NCBI GenBank assembly: GCA_003343565.1
Contig: QALA01000073.1
Location: 1-16,672 of the forward strand
Length of the DNA stretch: 16,672 nt
Source: Verrucomicrobiota bacterium
GTDB lineage: Bacteria > Verrucomicrobiota > Verrucomicrobiia > Opitutales > Intestinicryptomonadaceae
Reading direction: 5' to 3'
Part shown: positions 7,144-14,799 of the stretch, one piece after another
How positions within the stretch are numbered: the first letter of the stretch is position 1
Layout of the letters: each line of letters starts with the position of its first letter
The notes under the pieces: generated by a model
The model's input: only the letters and a program-made list of their open reading frames with translations
Database searches by the model: none
What the model was told of the DNA's origin: nothing
Program-made: the position numbers and the translations under genes

Positions 7144-7284
7144 TTACTTTGTCACCAGGCGCTTGCGGCCCTTCTGCCTGCGCGAAGCTATCACGCTTCT
7201 GCCGCCGCGGGTGCTCATTCTGGCGCGCCAGCCGCAGCGGCGCGCGCGTTTCAGTTTTGAGGGTCTGTATGTGGGTTTTGCCAT
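7144..7284 (-). CDS. rpmH: 50S ribosomal protein L34
   Basis: 46 residues read directly from the sequence: MAKPTYRPSKLKRARRCGWR at the start and RQKGRKRLVTK at the end, with the family core GWRARMSTRGGRSVIASRR between. The pattern 'TxxPSxLKRxRxxGFRARM...GRxVLxxRRxKGRxRL' is the complete L34 signature, so the gene is full length and intact. L34 is a small basic protein of the large ribosomal subunit. As in most bacteria it heads the rpmH-rnpA-yidD-yidC cluster. The start is the ATG at 7282-7284, with only a weak AGG upstream. The likely promoter is about 60 bases upstream. No dnaA gene or DnaA-box cluster lies beyond it, unlike the classical rpmH-dnaA arrangement. Confidence 0.97.
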   Translation of the reverse strand: MAKPTYRPSKLKRARRCGWRARMSTRGGRSVIASRRQKGRKRLVTK

Positions 7285-7319
7285 AAACTTTACCTGTCTA
7301 AAAAATGGTTAAAAGGAAA

Positions 7320-7348
7320 TGCAGAACAGTTTTTTGAGGCTTTGTCAA
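7320..7348 (-). promoter_or_regulatory. candidate rpmH promoter
   Basis: On the minus strand a perfect TTGACA (plus-strand 7343-7348) lies 58 bases before the rpmH start. At 17-19 bases spacing the -10 region reads TCTGCA to TGCATT, a poor match to TATAAT. The location is right for the cluster promoter, but the -10 is weak, so this is only a moderate call. Confidence 0.45.
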
Positions 7349-8260
7349 TATTTTTCGCATTCGGCATTTCGGAGAAAAAGTCGGATTTTCTCAACCCGGA
7401 ATTGGGAGGGTTTCGCCGAAGTTGCGCAATGTCGGGTTTGAATTTTCTATACTATCGTGTTCGTATTGCGCTCGACGCGGACGAAGTATGGATAGAAGCG
7501 TCGCCGTATGTGGAGCGCGCGATACCGATGCGCGCGATGCGCGCAGGCTGCGGCAGTATCGACGGTGAAATTGCGCCGCCTGAAAAAGACTGCGAATTTT
7601 TTTGCGCCAAGAAAGGCTTATTTTAATCGCGCCAAGAAAGATTTGTTTTCATTGTTTGTGAAACTATGCGGTGGAGCGCTTTTTTTCGTTTTTGTTGCCG
7701 ATTGCCTAAAGGCGGGGGCGGTGCGCGTTTCTTGCCGCGCGATATTATTTATAGATATTGCGGTTGCGCCGTTTTTTTCTCATTGCGGCTTCCCGGAGCG
7801 CGAGGGCTGCGCATGTCGGGAGGTTTCGACGGGCGCAACGGCGGAATTTTGTCCGAAAATTTGTCCGATAAATGCGGCTATGCGCGGGTACGCAAAGCTG
7901 ATTGCGGACGCGGGTTTGTCTGCGTGGACGGGTCTGCATACGTATAGGGTAGGGAGCGAAAATTTTTTCTTTTGCGTTCGCGGTTGCCTTTATTCGGGCG
8001 CGCGTGTTGCCCGAAATTTTTTTAAGACGCCGCGCGGAAGGCTCTGTTGCGCCGCCGCGGAGAGGCTTTCACGCTCTGCGTCCGCTTTTGCGTTTGCGGG
8101 CGCGAATGCTGAATGCGTCCGCTTTCCTTGCGGCGCGAGCATTAAAAAAATCGCTCCTGTAAAAATTGCGCAATTACTCTGTTGCGATTTTATAACCTGT
8201 ACGGCGTTTTCCGCCTTTGCCTGCGAAATGCCGGACGCTTCGTCAGAGCTTTGAGGTTTC

Positions 8261-8360
8261 CGGGCGCGAGCCCGCTTAGGTGCGGGAGGCGTGGGGGTAT
8301 CCGCGGCGTTTCAAGGCGCGTGTGCCGCCCAAAATTTTCTTGAAACGCCGGGCGGCTTTT
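8261..8360 (+). promoter_or_regulatory. structured leader upstream of gatC with interlocking hairpins
   Basis: Within 100 bases before gatC I see: (1) CGGGC-GCGA-GCCCG at 8261-8274, a 5-bp stem with a GNRA tetraloop; (2) a short GCGG (8282-8285) with CCGC (8301-8304); (3) stem A, a perfect 12-bp pairing of 8304-8315 with 8339-8350; (4) stem B, GCCGCCC (8324-8330) with GGGCGGC (8350-8356) followed by TTTT. The 5' arm of B is in the loop of A and the 3' arm of A is in the loop of B. The two would therefore compete, as in an attenuator, or cross as a pseudoknot. B ends 15 bases before the gatC start codon. It may control gatCAB, or end an upstream transcript. Confidence 0.5.
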
Positions 8361-8374
8361 GCGATTCTGACTGA

Positions 8375-8665
8375 ATGGACAATAAGATTGACATAGATTA
8401 TGTCGCCGGCCTGGCCAGAATCGGGCTTACGCCGGAGGAGAAGCTGAAATTTTCCGCGCAGCTCGGACAGATATTGGATTACTTTAAAAAACTTTCCGAC
8501 GTGAATGTCGACGGCGTGGAGCCGAGCGCGCACGCGCACGCCATATACAATGTCTGGCGCGAAGACGTCGAGGGCGATGCAATGCCCGTCGAGGAGGCCC
8601 TCATGAACGCTCCCAAGAAGCGCGACAACCAGATTGCTGTGCCCAAGGTTGTGGAGGACGCATAG
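8375..8665 (+). CDS. gatC: Asp-tRNA(Asn)/Glu-tRNA(Gln) amidotransferase subunit C
   Basis: 96 residues, normal for GatC. The product stabilises GatA and wraps around the GatA-GatB interface in the cytosolic GatCAB complex. The family pattern is clear: IDIDYVAGLARIGLTPEEKLKFSAQLGQILDYFKKL at 5-40, then VEPSAHA (48-54), the basic linker LMNAPKKRDN (76-85) and VPKVVEDA at the end. It is the first gene of the operon; gatA follows after 51 bases. The ATG at 8375 has no good Shine-Dalgarno, and the interlocking hairpin region lies immediately upstream. Confidence 0.95.
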   Translation: MDNKIDIDYVAGLARIGLTPEEKLKFSAQLGQILDYFKKLSDVNVDGVEPSAHAHAIYNVWREDVEGDAMPVEEALMNAPKKRDNQIAVPKVVEDA

Positions 8666-8716
8666 GTCGGGGCGCATATCGAAGGGAAAAACAAGGGCGG
8701 TTTTTTAGTTTTTAAG

Positions 8717-10186
8717 ATGAGCGACGAGATTTTTTACAAGAGTGTTGCCGAGCTTGAATCCATGCTCGACGCAAAGCGCATATCGGCCGTCGAGCTTCTG
8801 CGGGAGTTCATGCGCCGCACCGAGGCTGTCGACGACAAGGTCGGCGCGCAGCTGTCGAATTACGCCGGGCAGGCAACGGCTGCGGCCGAGGCTTCGGACG
8901 CCCGGCGCGCGGCGGGCGGAAAGCTTGGCGCGCTCGACGGCATACCCGTGGGGTTGAAGGACGTTCTCGCGGTTCGCGGGCAGAAGCTGACGTGCGCCAG
9001 CAGGATTTTGGAGAGCTACGTAAGCCCCTACACGGGCACGGCGATGCGCAAACTTGAGGAGGCCGGGGCCGTATTTTGGGGAAGGCTGAATCTGGACGAG
9101 TTCGCAATGGGTTCTTCCTGCGAGAACAGCGCGTTTAAAAAGACCCGCAATCCGTGGGATTTGTCGAGGATTCCCGGCGGCAGCAGCGGCGGGTCCGCGG
9201 CGGCGGTTGCCGCGGGCGAGTGCGCGTGCTCTTTGGGAAGCGACACCGGCGGCTCCATACGCCAGCCGGCGGCCCTTTGCGGAGTCGTCGGAATGAAGCC
9301 CACGTACGGGCTTGTGAGCCGCTTCGGGCTTGCGGCGTTCGCCTCGTCGCTCGACCAGATTGGCCCGTTTGCGCGGACGGTGGAGGACGCCGCCATATTA
9401 CTCGGCGCGATTGCCGGGCGCGACGAGCGCGATTCGACGAGCGTGCAAGTCGACATTCCCGACTACCGCGCGGCGGCGGCAAACGCTTCGCTGGAGGGCA
9501 GGATCATAGGCGTGCCCAAGGAATATTTCATAGACGGAATCGAGCCTGAGGTCAGGGCGTCGGTGGAGTCGGCGATAAGGGTGTGCGCGTCCCTGGGGGC
9601 GAAGGTTAAGGAGATATCGCTGCCGCACACGGATCTCGCGCTTCCGGTTTACTACATTATCGCCACGGCGGAGGCTTCGTCGAATCTCGCCCGCTACGAC
9701 GGCGTGCGTTATACGCGCCGCAGCCCGGATTCGACGGACGCTCTCGACATGTATTTCAAAAGCCGCGCGGAGGGATTTGGCGAGGAGGTCAAGCGCCGCG
9801 TCATACTCGGCAGCTACGTCTTGAGCTCCGGCTATTACGACGCGTACTACCTGCGCGCCCAGAAAGTGCGCACCCTGATACGGCGCGATTTTGAGGACGC
9901 GTTTTCCGGCGTCGACGTGATCGCCACGCCGACTTCGCCGTCGGCCGCCTTCAAGATCGGGGAGAGGGCGTCGGATCCGCTTTCGATGTATTTGAGCGAC
10001 ATTTTCACAATCAACGTCAATCTTGCGGGGCTTCCCGCGCTCTCGCTGCCCTGCGGGTTTACGAAGGCGGGGCTTCCGGTCGGCCTGCAAATGATAGGCC
10101 GGCATTTCGACGAGGCGGGGCTTTTTTCCTGCGCGCGCGCCTACGAGCGCGAGGCGGGGTTTGCCGGCGTTCACCCGGAGCTTTGA
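8717..10186 (+). CDS. gatA: Asp-tRNA(Asn)/Glu-tRNA(Gln) amidotransferase subunit A (amidase)
   Basis: 489 residues, the usual length. GatA hydrolyses glutamine and passes ammonia through a channel to GatB, which amidates misacylated Glu-tRNA(Gln) or Asp-tRNA(Asn). The amidase signature is intact: GIPVGLKDVLAVRG (75-88), RNPWDLSRIPGGSSGGSAAA around 144-163 and LGSDTGGSIRQPAALCGVVG (173-192). Aligning by eye with known GatA gives a catalytic Lys81, cis-Ser156 and Ser180. MKPTYGLVSRFGLAAFASSLDQIGP follows as expected for GatA rather than other amidases. The C-terminus (NLAGLPALSLPCGF, GLPVGLQMIGRHFDE) is complete. It sits between gatC and gatB. The start ATG at 8717 has no strong ribosome binding site, so translation may depend on gatC. 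Confidence 0.97.
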   Translation: MSDEIFYKSVAELESMLDAKRISAVELLREFMRRTEAVDDKVGAQLSNYAGQATAAAEASDARRAAGGKLGALDGIPVGLKDVLAVRGQKLTCASRILESYVSPYTGTAMRKLEEAGAVFWGRLNLDEFAMGSSCENSAFKKTRNPWDLSRIPGGSSGGSAAAVAAGECACSLGSDTGGSIRQPAALCGVVGMKPTYGLVSRFGLAAFASSLDQIGPFARTVEDAAILLGAIAGRDERDSTSVQVDIPDYRAAAANASLEGRIIGVPKEYFIDGIEPEVRASVESAIRVCASLGAKVKEISLPHTDLALPVYYIIATAEASSNLARYDGVRYTRRSPDSTDALDMYFKSRAEGFGEEVKRRVILGSYVLSSGYYDAYYLRAQKVRTLIRRDFEDAFSGVDVIATPTSPSAAFKIGERASDPLSMYLSDIFTINVNLAGLPALSLPCGFTKAGLPVGLQMIGRHFDEAGLFSCARAYEREAGFAGVHPEL

Positions 10187-10224
10187 GGAGTTTGCGCGGC
10201 GCAATCTGAAGGAGGCTTTTCGAT

Positions 10225-11799
10225 ATGGAATACGAAGCAGTGATAGGGCTTGAGGTGCATGTCCAGCTCAAGACCAGAACGAAACTTTTTACGGACGTGC
10301 CCTACCGCTTTGGCGCGGGGCCGAACGAGCTTACCAATCCGGTCGTGTGGGCGCTTCCGGGCGTCCTTCCGGTGATAAACCGCGAGGCCATTCGCAAGAC
10401 GATTATGACCGGCCTGATATTCGGTTGCCGGATTCCCGAACTGACCAAGTGGGACAGGAAGAACTATTTTTATCCGGACAGCCCGAAGAACTATCAGCTG
10501 TCGCAGTACGACATGCCGCTGTGTCTGGGCGGGGAGGTCGAGATAGAGCTTCCCGGCGCGAATCCGTCGCAGATGGGGGAGCACAGGAAAGTGAGGCTTA
10601 CGCGGATACATCTGGAGGAGGACGTGGGAAAGCTCACCCATTGCGCGTCGGACTCGCTCGTAGACTACAACCGCGCGGGCGTGCCGCTCATGGAGATCGT
10701 CTCGGAGCCGGACATGCACTCCGCAGCCGAAGTGTTCGCGTATCTCAACGCCCTAAAGAGCGCCATATCGTTTGCCGGAATTTCGGACTGCGACATGGAG
10801 AAGGGGCAGATGCGCGCCGACGTCAATATCTCGATTAGGCCGAAGGGCGAATCCAAGCTGGGCGTCAAGGTGGAGATGAAAAACATGAATTCCCCGTCGA
10901 ACGTCAAGGATTGCGTCGACTACGAGATACGGCGCCAGATAGCGTGCGTTTCGCGCGGGGAAAAACTTGTCCAGCAGACGCGCCGCTGGGACGTTCAGCA
11001 GGGCGTCACCCAGCCGATGCGCACGAAGGAAATGGCGCACGACTACCGGTATTTTCCGGATCCCGACTTGATGCCGGTAAAAATCTCGCCGGAGTTCGTG
11101 GAGAAGCTGGGGCGGGAGATTCCGGAAATGCCGTTTGCGCGCCAGCGCCGCTATATGGAGGATTACGGGCTGCCGTATTCGGCCGCTTCCGTCATCTGCC
11201 ACGACCGGCAGCTGTGCGAATTTTTCGAGGGCGCCCTGCGCGAGTATTCAAAAAATCCCAGAGGCGTTGCGAATCTCTTGGCCAACGATCTCCTGCGCGA
11301 ACTTTCCGCGGCGCGCGAAGGCGCGCGGCAGGAGGGTGCGGCTTTTGAGGATTCGGAAGCGAAGGGCGCGTCGCTGAAAAGCGGCGGAAGCGGCGCAGGT
11401 GCGGCGGGCGACTGCGGGTCGGAAGGCGTGCAGTCGGAGGATTGCGGAAGGCTCTTGGGCTGCAAAATATCTCCGGCCTCTCTGGCCGGCCTTGTCCGGC
11501 TGACCGACGGCGGCTCCATTTCAAAACAGATTGCGAAGGAGGTTTTCGCGGAAATGTTCGCCACCGGGCAGACCGCGGACGAAATAGTCGCCAAGCGCGG
11601 ACTCGTCCAGAACAGCGACTCCGGCGAGCTGGAAAAGTTCTGCCTTGAGTCCATCTCGAAAAACGCCAAGGCCGTGAACGAGTACAAGGCGGGCAACGAG
11701 AAGGCGATCAACGCCCTGATAGGGCCGGTCATGAAGCTGTCGAAGGGGAAGGCGAATCCGGCGATGGTGTTGGAAATAATGAAGAGGCTCATAAAATGA
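10225..11799 (+). CDS. gatB: Asp-tRNA(Asn)/Glu-tRNA(Gln) amidotransferase subunit B, with an internal low-complexity insertion
   Basis: 524 residues; relatives are about 475-490. GatB binds the misacylated tRNA, activates its side chain with ATP and amidates it using ammonia from GatA. The N-terminal catalytic domain is well conserved: YEAVIGLEVHVQLKT (3-17), ALPGVLPVIN (43-52), DRKNYFYPDSPKNYQLSQYD (77-96), HLEEDVGK (129-136), DYNRAGVPLMEIVSEPD (147-163) and DYRYFPDPDLMP (273-284). The zinc-binding cysteines of some GatB proteins are absent, as in the Staphylococcus type. The C-terminal tRNA-binding domain (CKISPASLAGLVRLTDGGSISKQIAKEV, then GKANPAMVLEIMKRL) is present. Between the helical domain and this tail domain there is an extra Gly/Ser/Ala/Glu-rich segment at about 361-411. 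AAGGAGG at 10209-10215 is the strongest ribosome binding site in the operon. The stop overlaps the next gene by 4 bases. Confidence 0.96.
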   Translation: MEYEAVIGLEVHVQLKTRTKLFTDVPYRFGAGPNELTNPVVWALPGVLPVINREAIRKTIMTGLIFGCRIPELTKWDRKNYFYPDSPKNYQLSQYDMPLCLGGEVEIELPGANPSQMGEHRKVRLTRIHLEEDVGKLTHCASDSLVDYNRAGVPLMEIVSEPDMHSAAEVFAYLNALKSAISFAGISDCDMEKGQMRADVNISIRPKGESKLGVKVEMKNMNSPSNVKDCVDYEIRRQIACVSRGEKLVQQTRRWDVQQGVTQPMRTKEMAHDYRYFPDPDLMPVKISPEFVEKLGREIPEMPFARQRRYMEDYGLPYSAASVICHDRQLCEFFEGALREYSKNPRGVANLLANDLLRELSAAREGARQEGAAFEDSEAKGASLKSGGSGAGAAGDCGSEGVQSEDCGRLLGCKISPASLAGLVRLTDGGSISKQIAKEVFAEMFATGQTADEIVAKRGLVQNSDSGELEKFCLESISKNAKAVNEYKAGNEKAINALIGPVMKLSKGKANPAMVLEIMKRLIK

Positions 11800-13055
11800 C
11801 GCTCGCGGCCGCAACGCTGTTGTTTTTGCTTTGCGCGAAGTTTCTGGCGGCGACGGCGCTGGAGCTGCTGAACATGCGCTCGGTCCGCGCCCATGCAGGC
11901 TGCGTGCCGGCGGCATTCGCCCCGTTTATGGACGCGGAATCCTACGCGAAGTCGGTGTCGTACACTCTGGACAAGTCGAGGTTCGGGATTGTAGAGGACT
12001 TCTTCAATACGGCGTTTTTGTGTCTGTTGTTGGCGTTTTGCGCGCTGCCGGCAATGTTCGATTTCGGGACGGGCGCATTCGGCTCTTCGGCGTTCGGGCA
12101 GGCGGTTGCGATAATATTGATTTCGATTGTCCTGTCGGCGCCGGATTTGCCGTTCGAGCTGTATTCCCAGTTTGTCATTGAGCAGCGGTACGGGTTCAAC
12201 AAGGCGACGCTGCGCCTTTGGATTGCGGACAAGATAAAGGGGCTTGCCGTCGGGCTTTTGTTCGGCGCGCCCATACTGACGCTGATCTTGTGGTTTTCCG
12301 ACGCGTTCAAATCCACTTGGTGGATATGGGGATTTCTGGCGGTTTCGCTGTTTCAGCTGGCGATGATAATCGTGTATCCGCGCTTCATAATGCCGCTTTT
12401 CAACAAGTTTGAGGAGCTGCCGGAGGGCGAGCTGCGCTCCTGCCTCTTTGCGCTGGCCGACAGGGGCGGATTTGCCGCGCGGACAATACAGGTCATGGAC
12501 GGAAGCAGGCGCAGTTCCCACTCGAACGCCTTTTTCACCGGCTTTGGAAGATTCAGGAAAATAGTTCTTTTCGACACGCTTGTCGAGCAGCTTGCGCGTC
12601 CGGAGCTTGAGGCGGTGCTCGCGCACGAGATAGGGCACTACAAGCGCGGCCATGTGGTGAAGATGATATGCGCGTCCATGGCGCTTACTTTTGCGGCGTT
12701 CGCCCTCATGGGGTGGCTTGGCGGCAGCGCGTGGTTTTACGAGGGATTCGGCTTCCGGGACTCTTCGGGATTCGGCCCGATAATACTCATGTACTCCCTG
12801 TTCGCCGGCGCGTTTACGTTTTGGCTAACGCCCGTTGTCAACGCGTTCTCGCGCGGGCACGAGTACGAGGCCGACGCCTTTGCGGCGCGCCTTTGCGGTT
12901 CGGCCGACGCGCTCAAGTCGGCCCTGCGCAAATTGCACAAGAAGAATCTCGGAAATCTGACGCCGCATGCTTTGTACAGCGCGTTTTACTATTCCCACCC
13001 GACGCTTCTCGAACGCGAGTGCGCGCTCGACAAATGCTCTCAAAACGAAAACTGA
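11796..13055 (+). CDS. M48 family membrane zinc metalloprotease (Ste24/CAAX protease 1-like)
   Basis: 419 residues. The layout is that of Ste24-type proteases: hydrophobic membrane segments near 1-22, 70-90, 103-118, 145-167 and 175-195, an M48 catalytic domain, and two more membrane segments near 290-310 and 325-347. The zinc site is visible as HEIGH (277-281), with the third ligand probably Glu356 in EYEADAFA. IEQRYGFNKATLRLWIADKIKG (128-149) and IMPLFNKFEELPEGELR (198-214) are typical Ste24 motifs, as is SHSNAFFTGFGRFRKIVLFDTL (241-262). In bacteria this family works at the inner membrane, probably in protein quality control or processing; the substrate is unknown. The gene overlaps gatB by ATGA and is 4 bases from aguB, so it is translationally coupled in the gat operon. 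HtpX is another M48 protein but is shorter and lacks these N-terminal motifs. Confidence 0.92.
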   Translation: MTLAAATLLFLLCAKFLAATALELLNMRSVRAHAGCVPAAFAPFMDAESYAKSVSYTLDKSRFGIVEDFFNTAFLCLLLAFCALPAMFDFGTGAFGSSAFGQAVAIILISIVLSAPDLPFELYSQFVIEQRYGFNKATLRLWIADKIKGLAVGLLFGAPILTLILWFSDAFKSTWWIWGFLAVSLFQLAMIIVYPRFIMPLFNKFEELPEGELRSCLFALADRGGFAARTIQVMDGSRRSSHSNAFFTGFGRFRKIVLFDTLVEQLARPELEAVLAHEIGHYKRGHVVKMICASMALTFAAFALMGWLGGSAWFYEGFGFRDSSGFGPIILMYSLFAGAFTFWLTPVVNAFSRGHEYEADAFAARLCGSADALKSALRKLHKKNLGNLTPHALYSAFYYSHPTLLERECALDKCSQNEN

Positions 13056-13059
13056 CAAA

Positions 13060-13929
13060 ATGAAAATAGCGCTCACGCAATTCGCGGCGGACGCCGATCC
13101 GGCAAAGAATCTCGCCAAACAGCTTGAAATGACGCGCGCCGCCGCCGATGGCGGGGCGAAGATCGTCTGCACGCAGGAGCTCTTTATGAGCAAGTACTTT
13201 TGCGTAGGGCTCGACGGGCGCAATTTCGATTTGGCGCAGAAGATTCCCTCCGCCGCGCTGGAGAGCCTCTGCGCGCAGGCGAAGGCCTGCGGGGTTGTGA
13301 TGGTCGCCTCCCTGTTTGAGGACAGGGGAAACGGGGTGTACCACAATTCCGCGGCCGTAATAGACGCCGACGGAAGCTTTCTCGGCCTCTACCGCAAGAA
13401 CCACATTCCGCACGATCCGAACTTTGAGGAGAAGTACTATTTTGCGCCGGGCGACCTCGGATACCGCGCGTGGGATACGGCGTTCGGCAGAATAGGAGTT
13501 TTGATATGCTGGGACCAGTGGTTTCCGGAGGCTGCGCGCCTGACCGCCATGGACGGAGCGGACATAGTGTTTTATCCGACCGCAATAGGCTGCATAAGCG
13601 GCGAGAGCGGCGAAGACGCGGAAAATTTCAGCGGCGCGTGGGAGACGGTGCAGCGCGGCCACGCCGTCGCCAACGGCTGCTATGTGGCGGCGGCCAACCG
13701 CGTGGGAACGGAAGAGGCGCCGAACGGCGGATTCGTGAAGTTTTGGGGCGGGAGTTTTTGCGCGAATCCCTACGGCCGGGTGATAGCCAAGGCGTCGGCC
13801 GATTCGGAGGAGGTTCTGTTTGCGGAAGTCGACTTTGGGCTTGTGGCGGAATTTCGGAGGACGTGGCCGTTTTTTCGCGACAGGCGCATAGACACGTATT
13901 CCGACATTCTAAAGAGGCTGAAAAAATGA
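13060..13929 (+). CDS. aguB: N-carbamoylputrescine amidase (carbon-nitrogen hydrolase family)
   Basis: 289 residues from the ATG at 13060, which lies 4 bases after the protease stop. An open frame extends upstream to 12967 but is only the shadow of the protease gene. The family hydrolyses N-carbamoylputrescine to putrescine, CO2 and ammonia in the agmatine route of polyamine synthesis. Nitrilase-superfamily catalytic residues are visible: Glu40 in TQELFMSKYF, Lys113 in YRKNHIPHDPNFEEKYYF, and Cys150 in LICWDQWFPEAARL. The sequences YRKNHIPHDPNFEEKYYFAPGD and FYPTAIGCI, and the C-terminal RRTWPFFRDRRIDTY, are characteristic of AguB rather than other nitrilases. The length fits. The usual partner, agmatine deiminase (aguA), is not in this window. 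There is no good Shine-Dalgarno, consistent with coupling to the gene before. Confidence 0.9.
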   Translation: MKIALTQFAADADPAKNLAKQLEMTRAAADGGAKIVCTQELFMSKYFCVGLDGRNFDLAQKIPSAALESLCAQAKACGVVMVASLFEDRGNGVYHNSAAVIDADGSFLGLYRKNHIPHDPNFEEKYYFAPGDLGYRAWDTAFGRIGVLICWDQWFPEAARLTAMDGADIVFYPTAIGCISGESGEDAENFSGAWETVQRGHAVANGCYVAAANRVGTEEAPNGGFVKFWGGSFCANPYGRVIAKASADSEEVLFAEVDFGLVAEFRRTWPFFRDRRIDTYSDILKRLKK

Positions 13930-13976
13930 GAAATCAAAGGGCTTAAAAAACGCCCGCCGTTGGAGGTTGAAAAAAG

Positions 13977-14744
13977 ATGTCCGCAGTGAAAGTTGGCGAG
14001 ATTGAAAGCTATGTGCGGCGCCTGTGCATGGCCGACGAATACGAAGACGACGCGCGCGCATTCAACGGCTTGCAGTTCGGGGATTGCGAAGCGCCGGTCG
14101 AAAGCGTTGCGTGCGCGGTCGACGCGGGGATTGCGGAGTGCCGGGCCGCGGCTGAAATGGGGGCGGATTTGCTGCTTGTCCACCACGGGCTATTTTGGGA
14201 TTTCCCTTTCCCGATTACGGGGGCGCGGCACGAGAAAATATCGCTTTTGGTCGAGGGGGGCGTGGCGGTGGTGTCGATGCATCTTCCGCTTGACGCCCAC
14301 CGCGAAATTGGAAACAACGCCCAGATTGCGAAGGCTCTCGGACTCAAGCGGGTCGGCTCGTGCGGGGAGATCGCGGGGCGCGGCATCGGGACGTTGGCGG
14401 AGGTTCCGGAAGGCGGAAGGAGCGAATTTGCAAGCCGCCTTAAGAGGCTCTTTCCCGGTACGTATAAAGCCATAGAGTTTGGATCGGAGGACTTTCGGTG
14501 CGCCGCGATATGTTCGGGCAGTTCGGGCGATTTGGTTGCGCGGCTGGGGGAGTTCGGCGTCGATACGCTTGTTTGCGGCGAACTCAGGCAGCATCACTAT
14601 TTGCTTGCGCAGGAGCTGAAGCTCAATCTCTATCCGTGCGGGCATTATGCGACGGAGACTTTCGGGATAAAGTCGCTATGCGCGGCGGTTTCCGAGAGGT
14701 TCGGCATTCCCTGGAAGTTTATTTCCTCCGACAATCCGCTTTGA
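13977..14744 (+). CDS. Nif3-like dinuclear metal centre protein
   Basis: 255 residues, the short form of the Nif3/YbgI/DUF34 family, lacking the PII-like middle domain of the roughly 370-residue form. Probable metal ligands are His69 and His70 in LLLVHHGLFWD, Asp106 in MHLPLDAHREIGNN, and His223 and Glu227 in PCGHYATETFG. The family forms toroidal hexamers with two metals per subunit. Its cellular role is unsettled; GTP cyclohydrolase-like activity and metal-insertion roles have been proposed for relatives. GGAGG at 13962-13966 lies 10 bases before the ATG at 13977 and supports this start. It is the last gene of the run beginning at gatC, separated from aguB by 47 bases, with a probable terminator 20 bases after its stop. 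Confidence 0.92.
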   Translation: MSAVKVGEIESYVRRLCMADEYEDDARAFNGLQFGDCEAPVESVACAVDAGIAECRAAAEMGADLLLVHHGLFWDFPFPITGARHEKISLLVEGGVAVVSMHLPLDAHREIGNNAQIAKALGLKRVGSCGEIAGRGIGTLAEVPEGGRSEFASRLKRLFPGTYKAIEFGSEDFRCAAICSGSSGDLVARLGEFGVDTLVCGELRQHHYLLAQELKLNLYPCGHYATETFGIKSLCAAVSERFGIPWKFISSDNPL

Positions 14745-14764
14745 GGTTTCGCCATGCCAAAGCG

Positions 14765-14799
14765 GCGCGGGCTTGTGTTTGCGTCCGCGCGCGGTTTTT
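14765..14799 (+). terminator. probable terminator after nif3
   Basis: GCGCGG (14765-14770) pairs with CCGCGC (14785-14790) across a 14-base loop, followed by GCGG and five T residues. It begins 20 bases after the Nif3 stop, where the gat operon would be expected to end. The four bases between stem and T run weaken it slightly. Confidence 0.55.

Larger units (their letters stand above)
7285..8374. other. gene-free region between divergent rpmH and gatC
   Basis: About 1.1 kb separating the minus-strand rpmH cluster from the plus-strand gat operon. The longest open frame (plus strand, 7508-8254) would encode 248 residues. It has no ribosome binding site, is rich in Cys, Phe and Ala, and resembles nothing I know, so I do not call it a gene. 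I searched by eye for RNase P RNA, SRP RNA and tRNA hallmarks and for TTATNCACA boxes and saw none. The left end holds the rpmH promoter; the right end (8261-8360) is the structured leader of gatC. Confidence 0.6.

Noticed and set aside
7508..8254. 248-codon plus-strand open frame
   Set aside because: No ribosome binding site, odd Cys/Phe-rich composition and no recognisable domain. Long frames occur by chance in all the GC-rich gaps here. Kept only as a low-interest observation.
12967..13059. Upstream extension of the aguB frame
   Set aside because: It overlaps the end of the protease gene in a different frame, and the family begins at MKIALTQFA (13060).
13940..13954. Small hairpin GGGC/GCCC between aguB and nif3
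   Set aside because: Four base pairs and no T run on the plus strand. It is followed at once by the nif3 ribosome binding site, so a terminator is unlikely.
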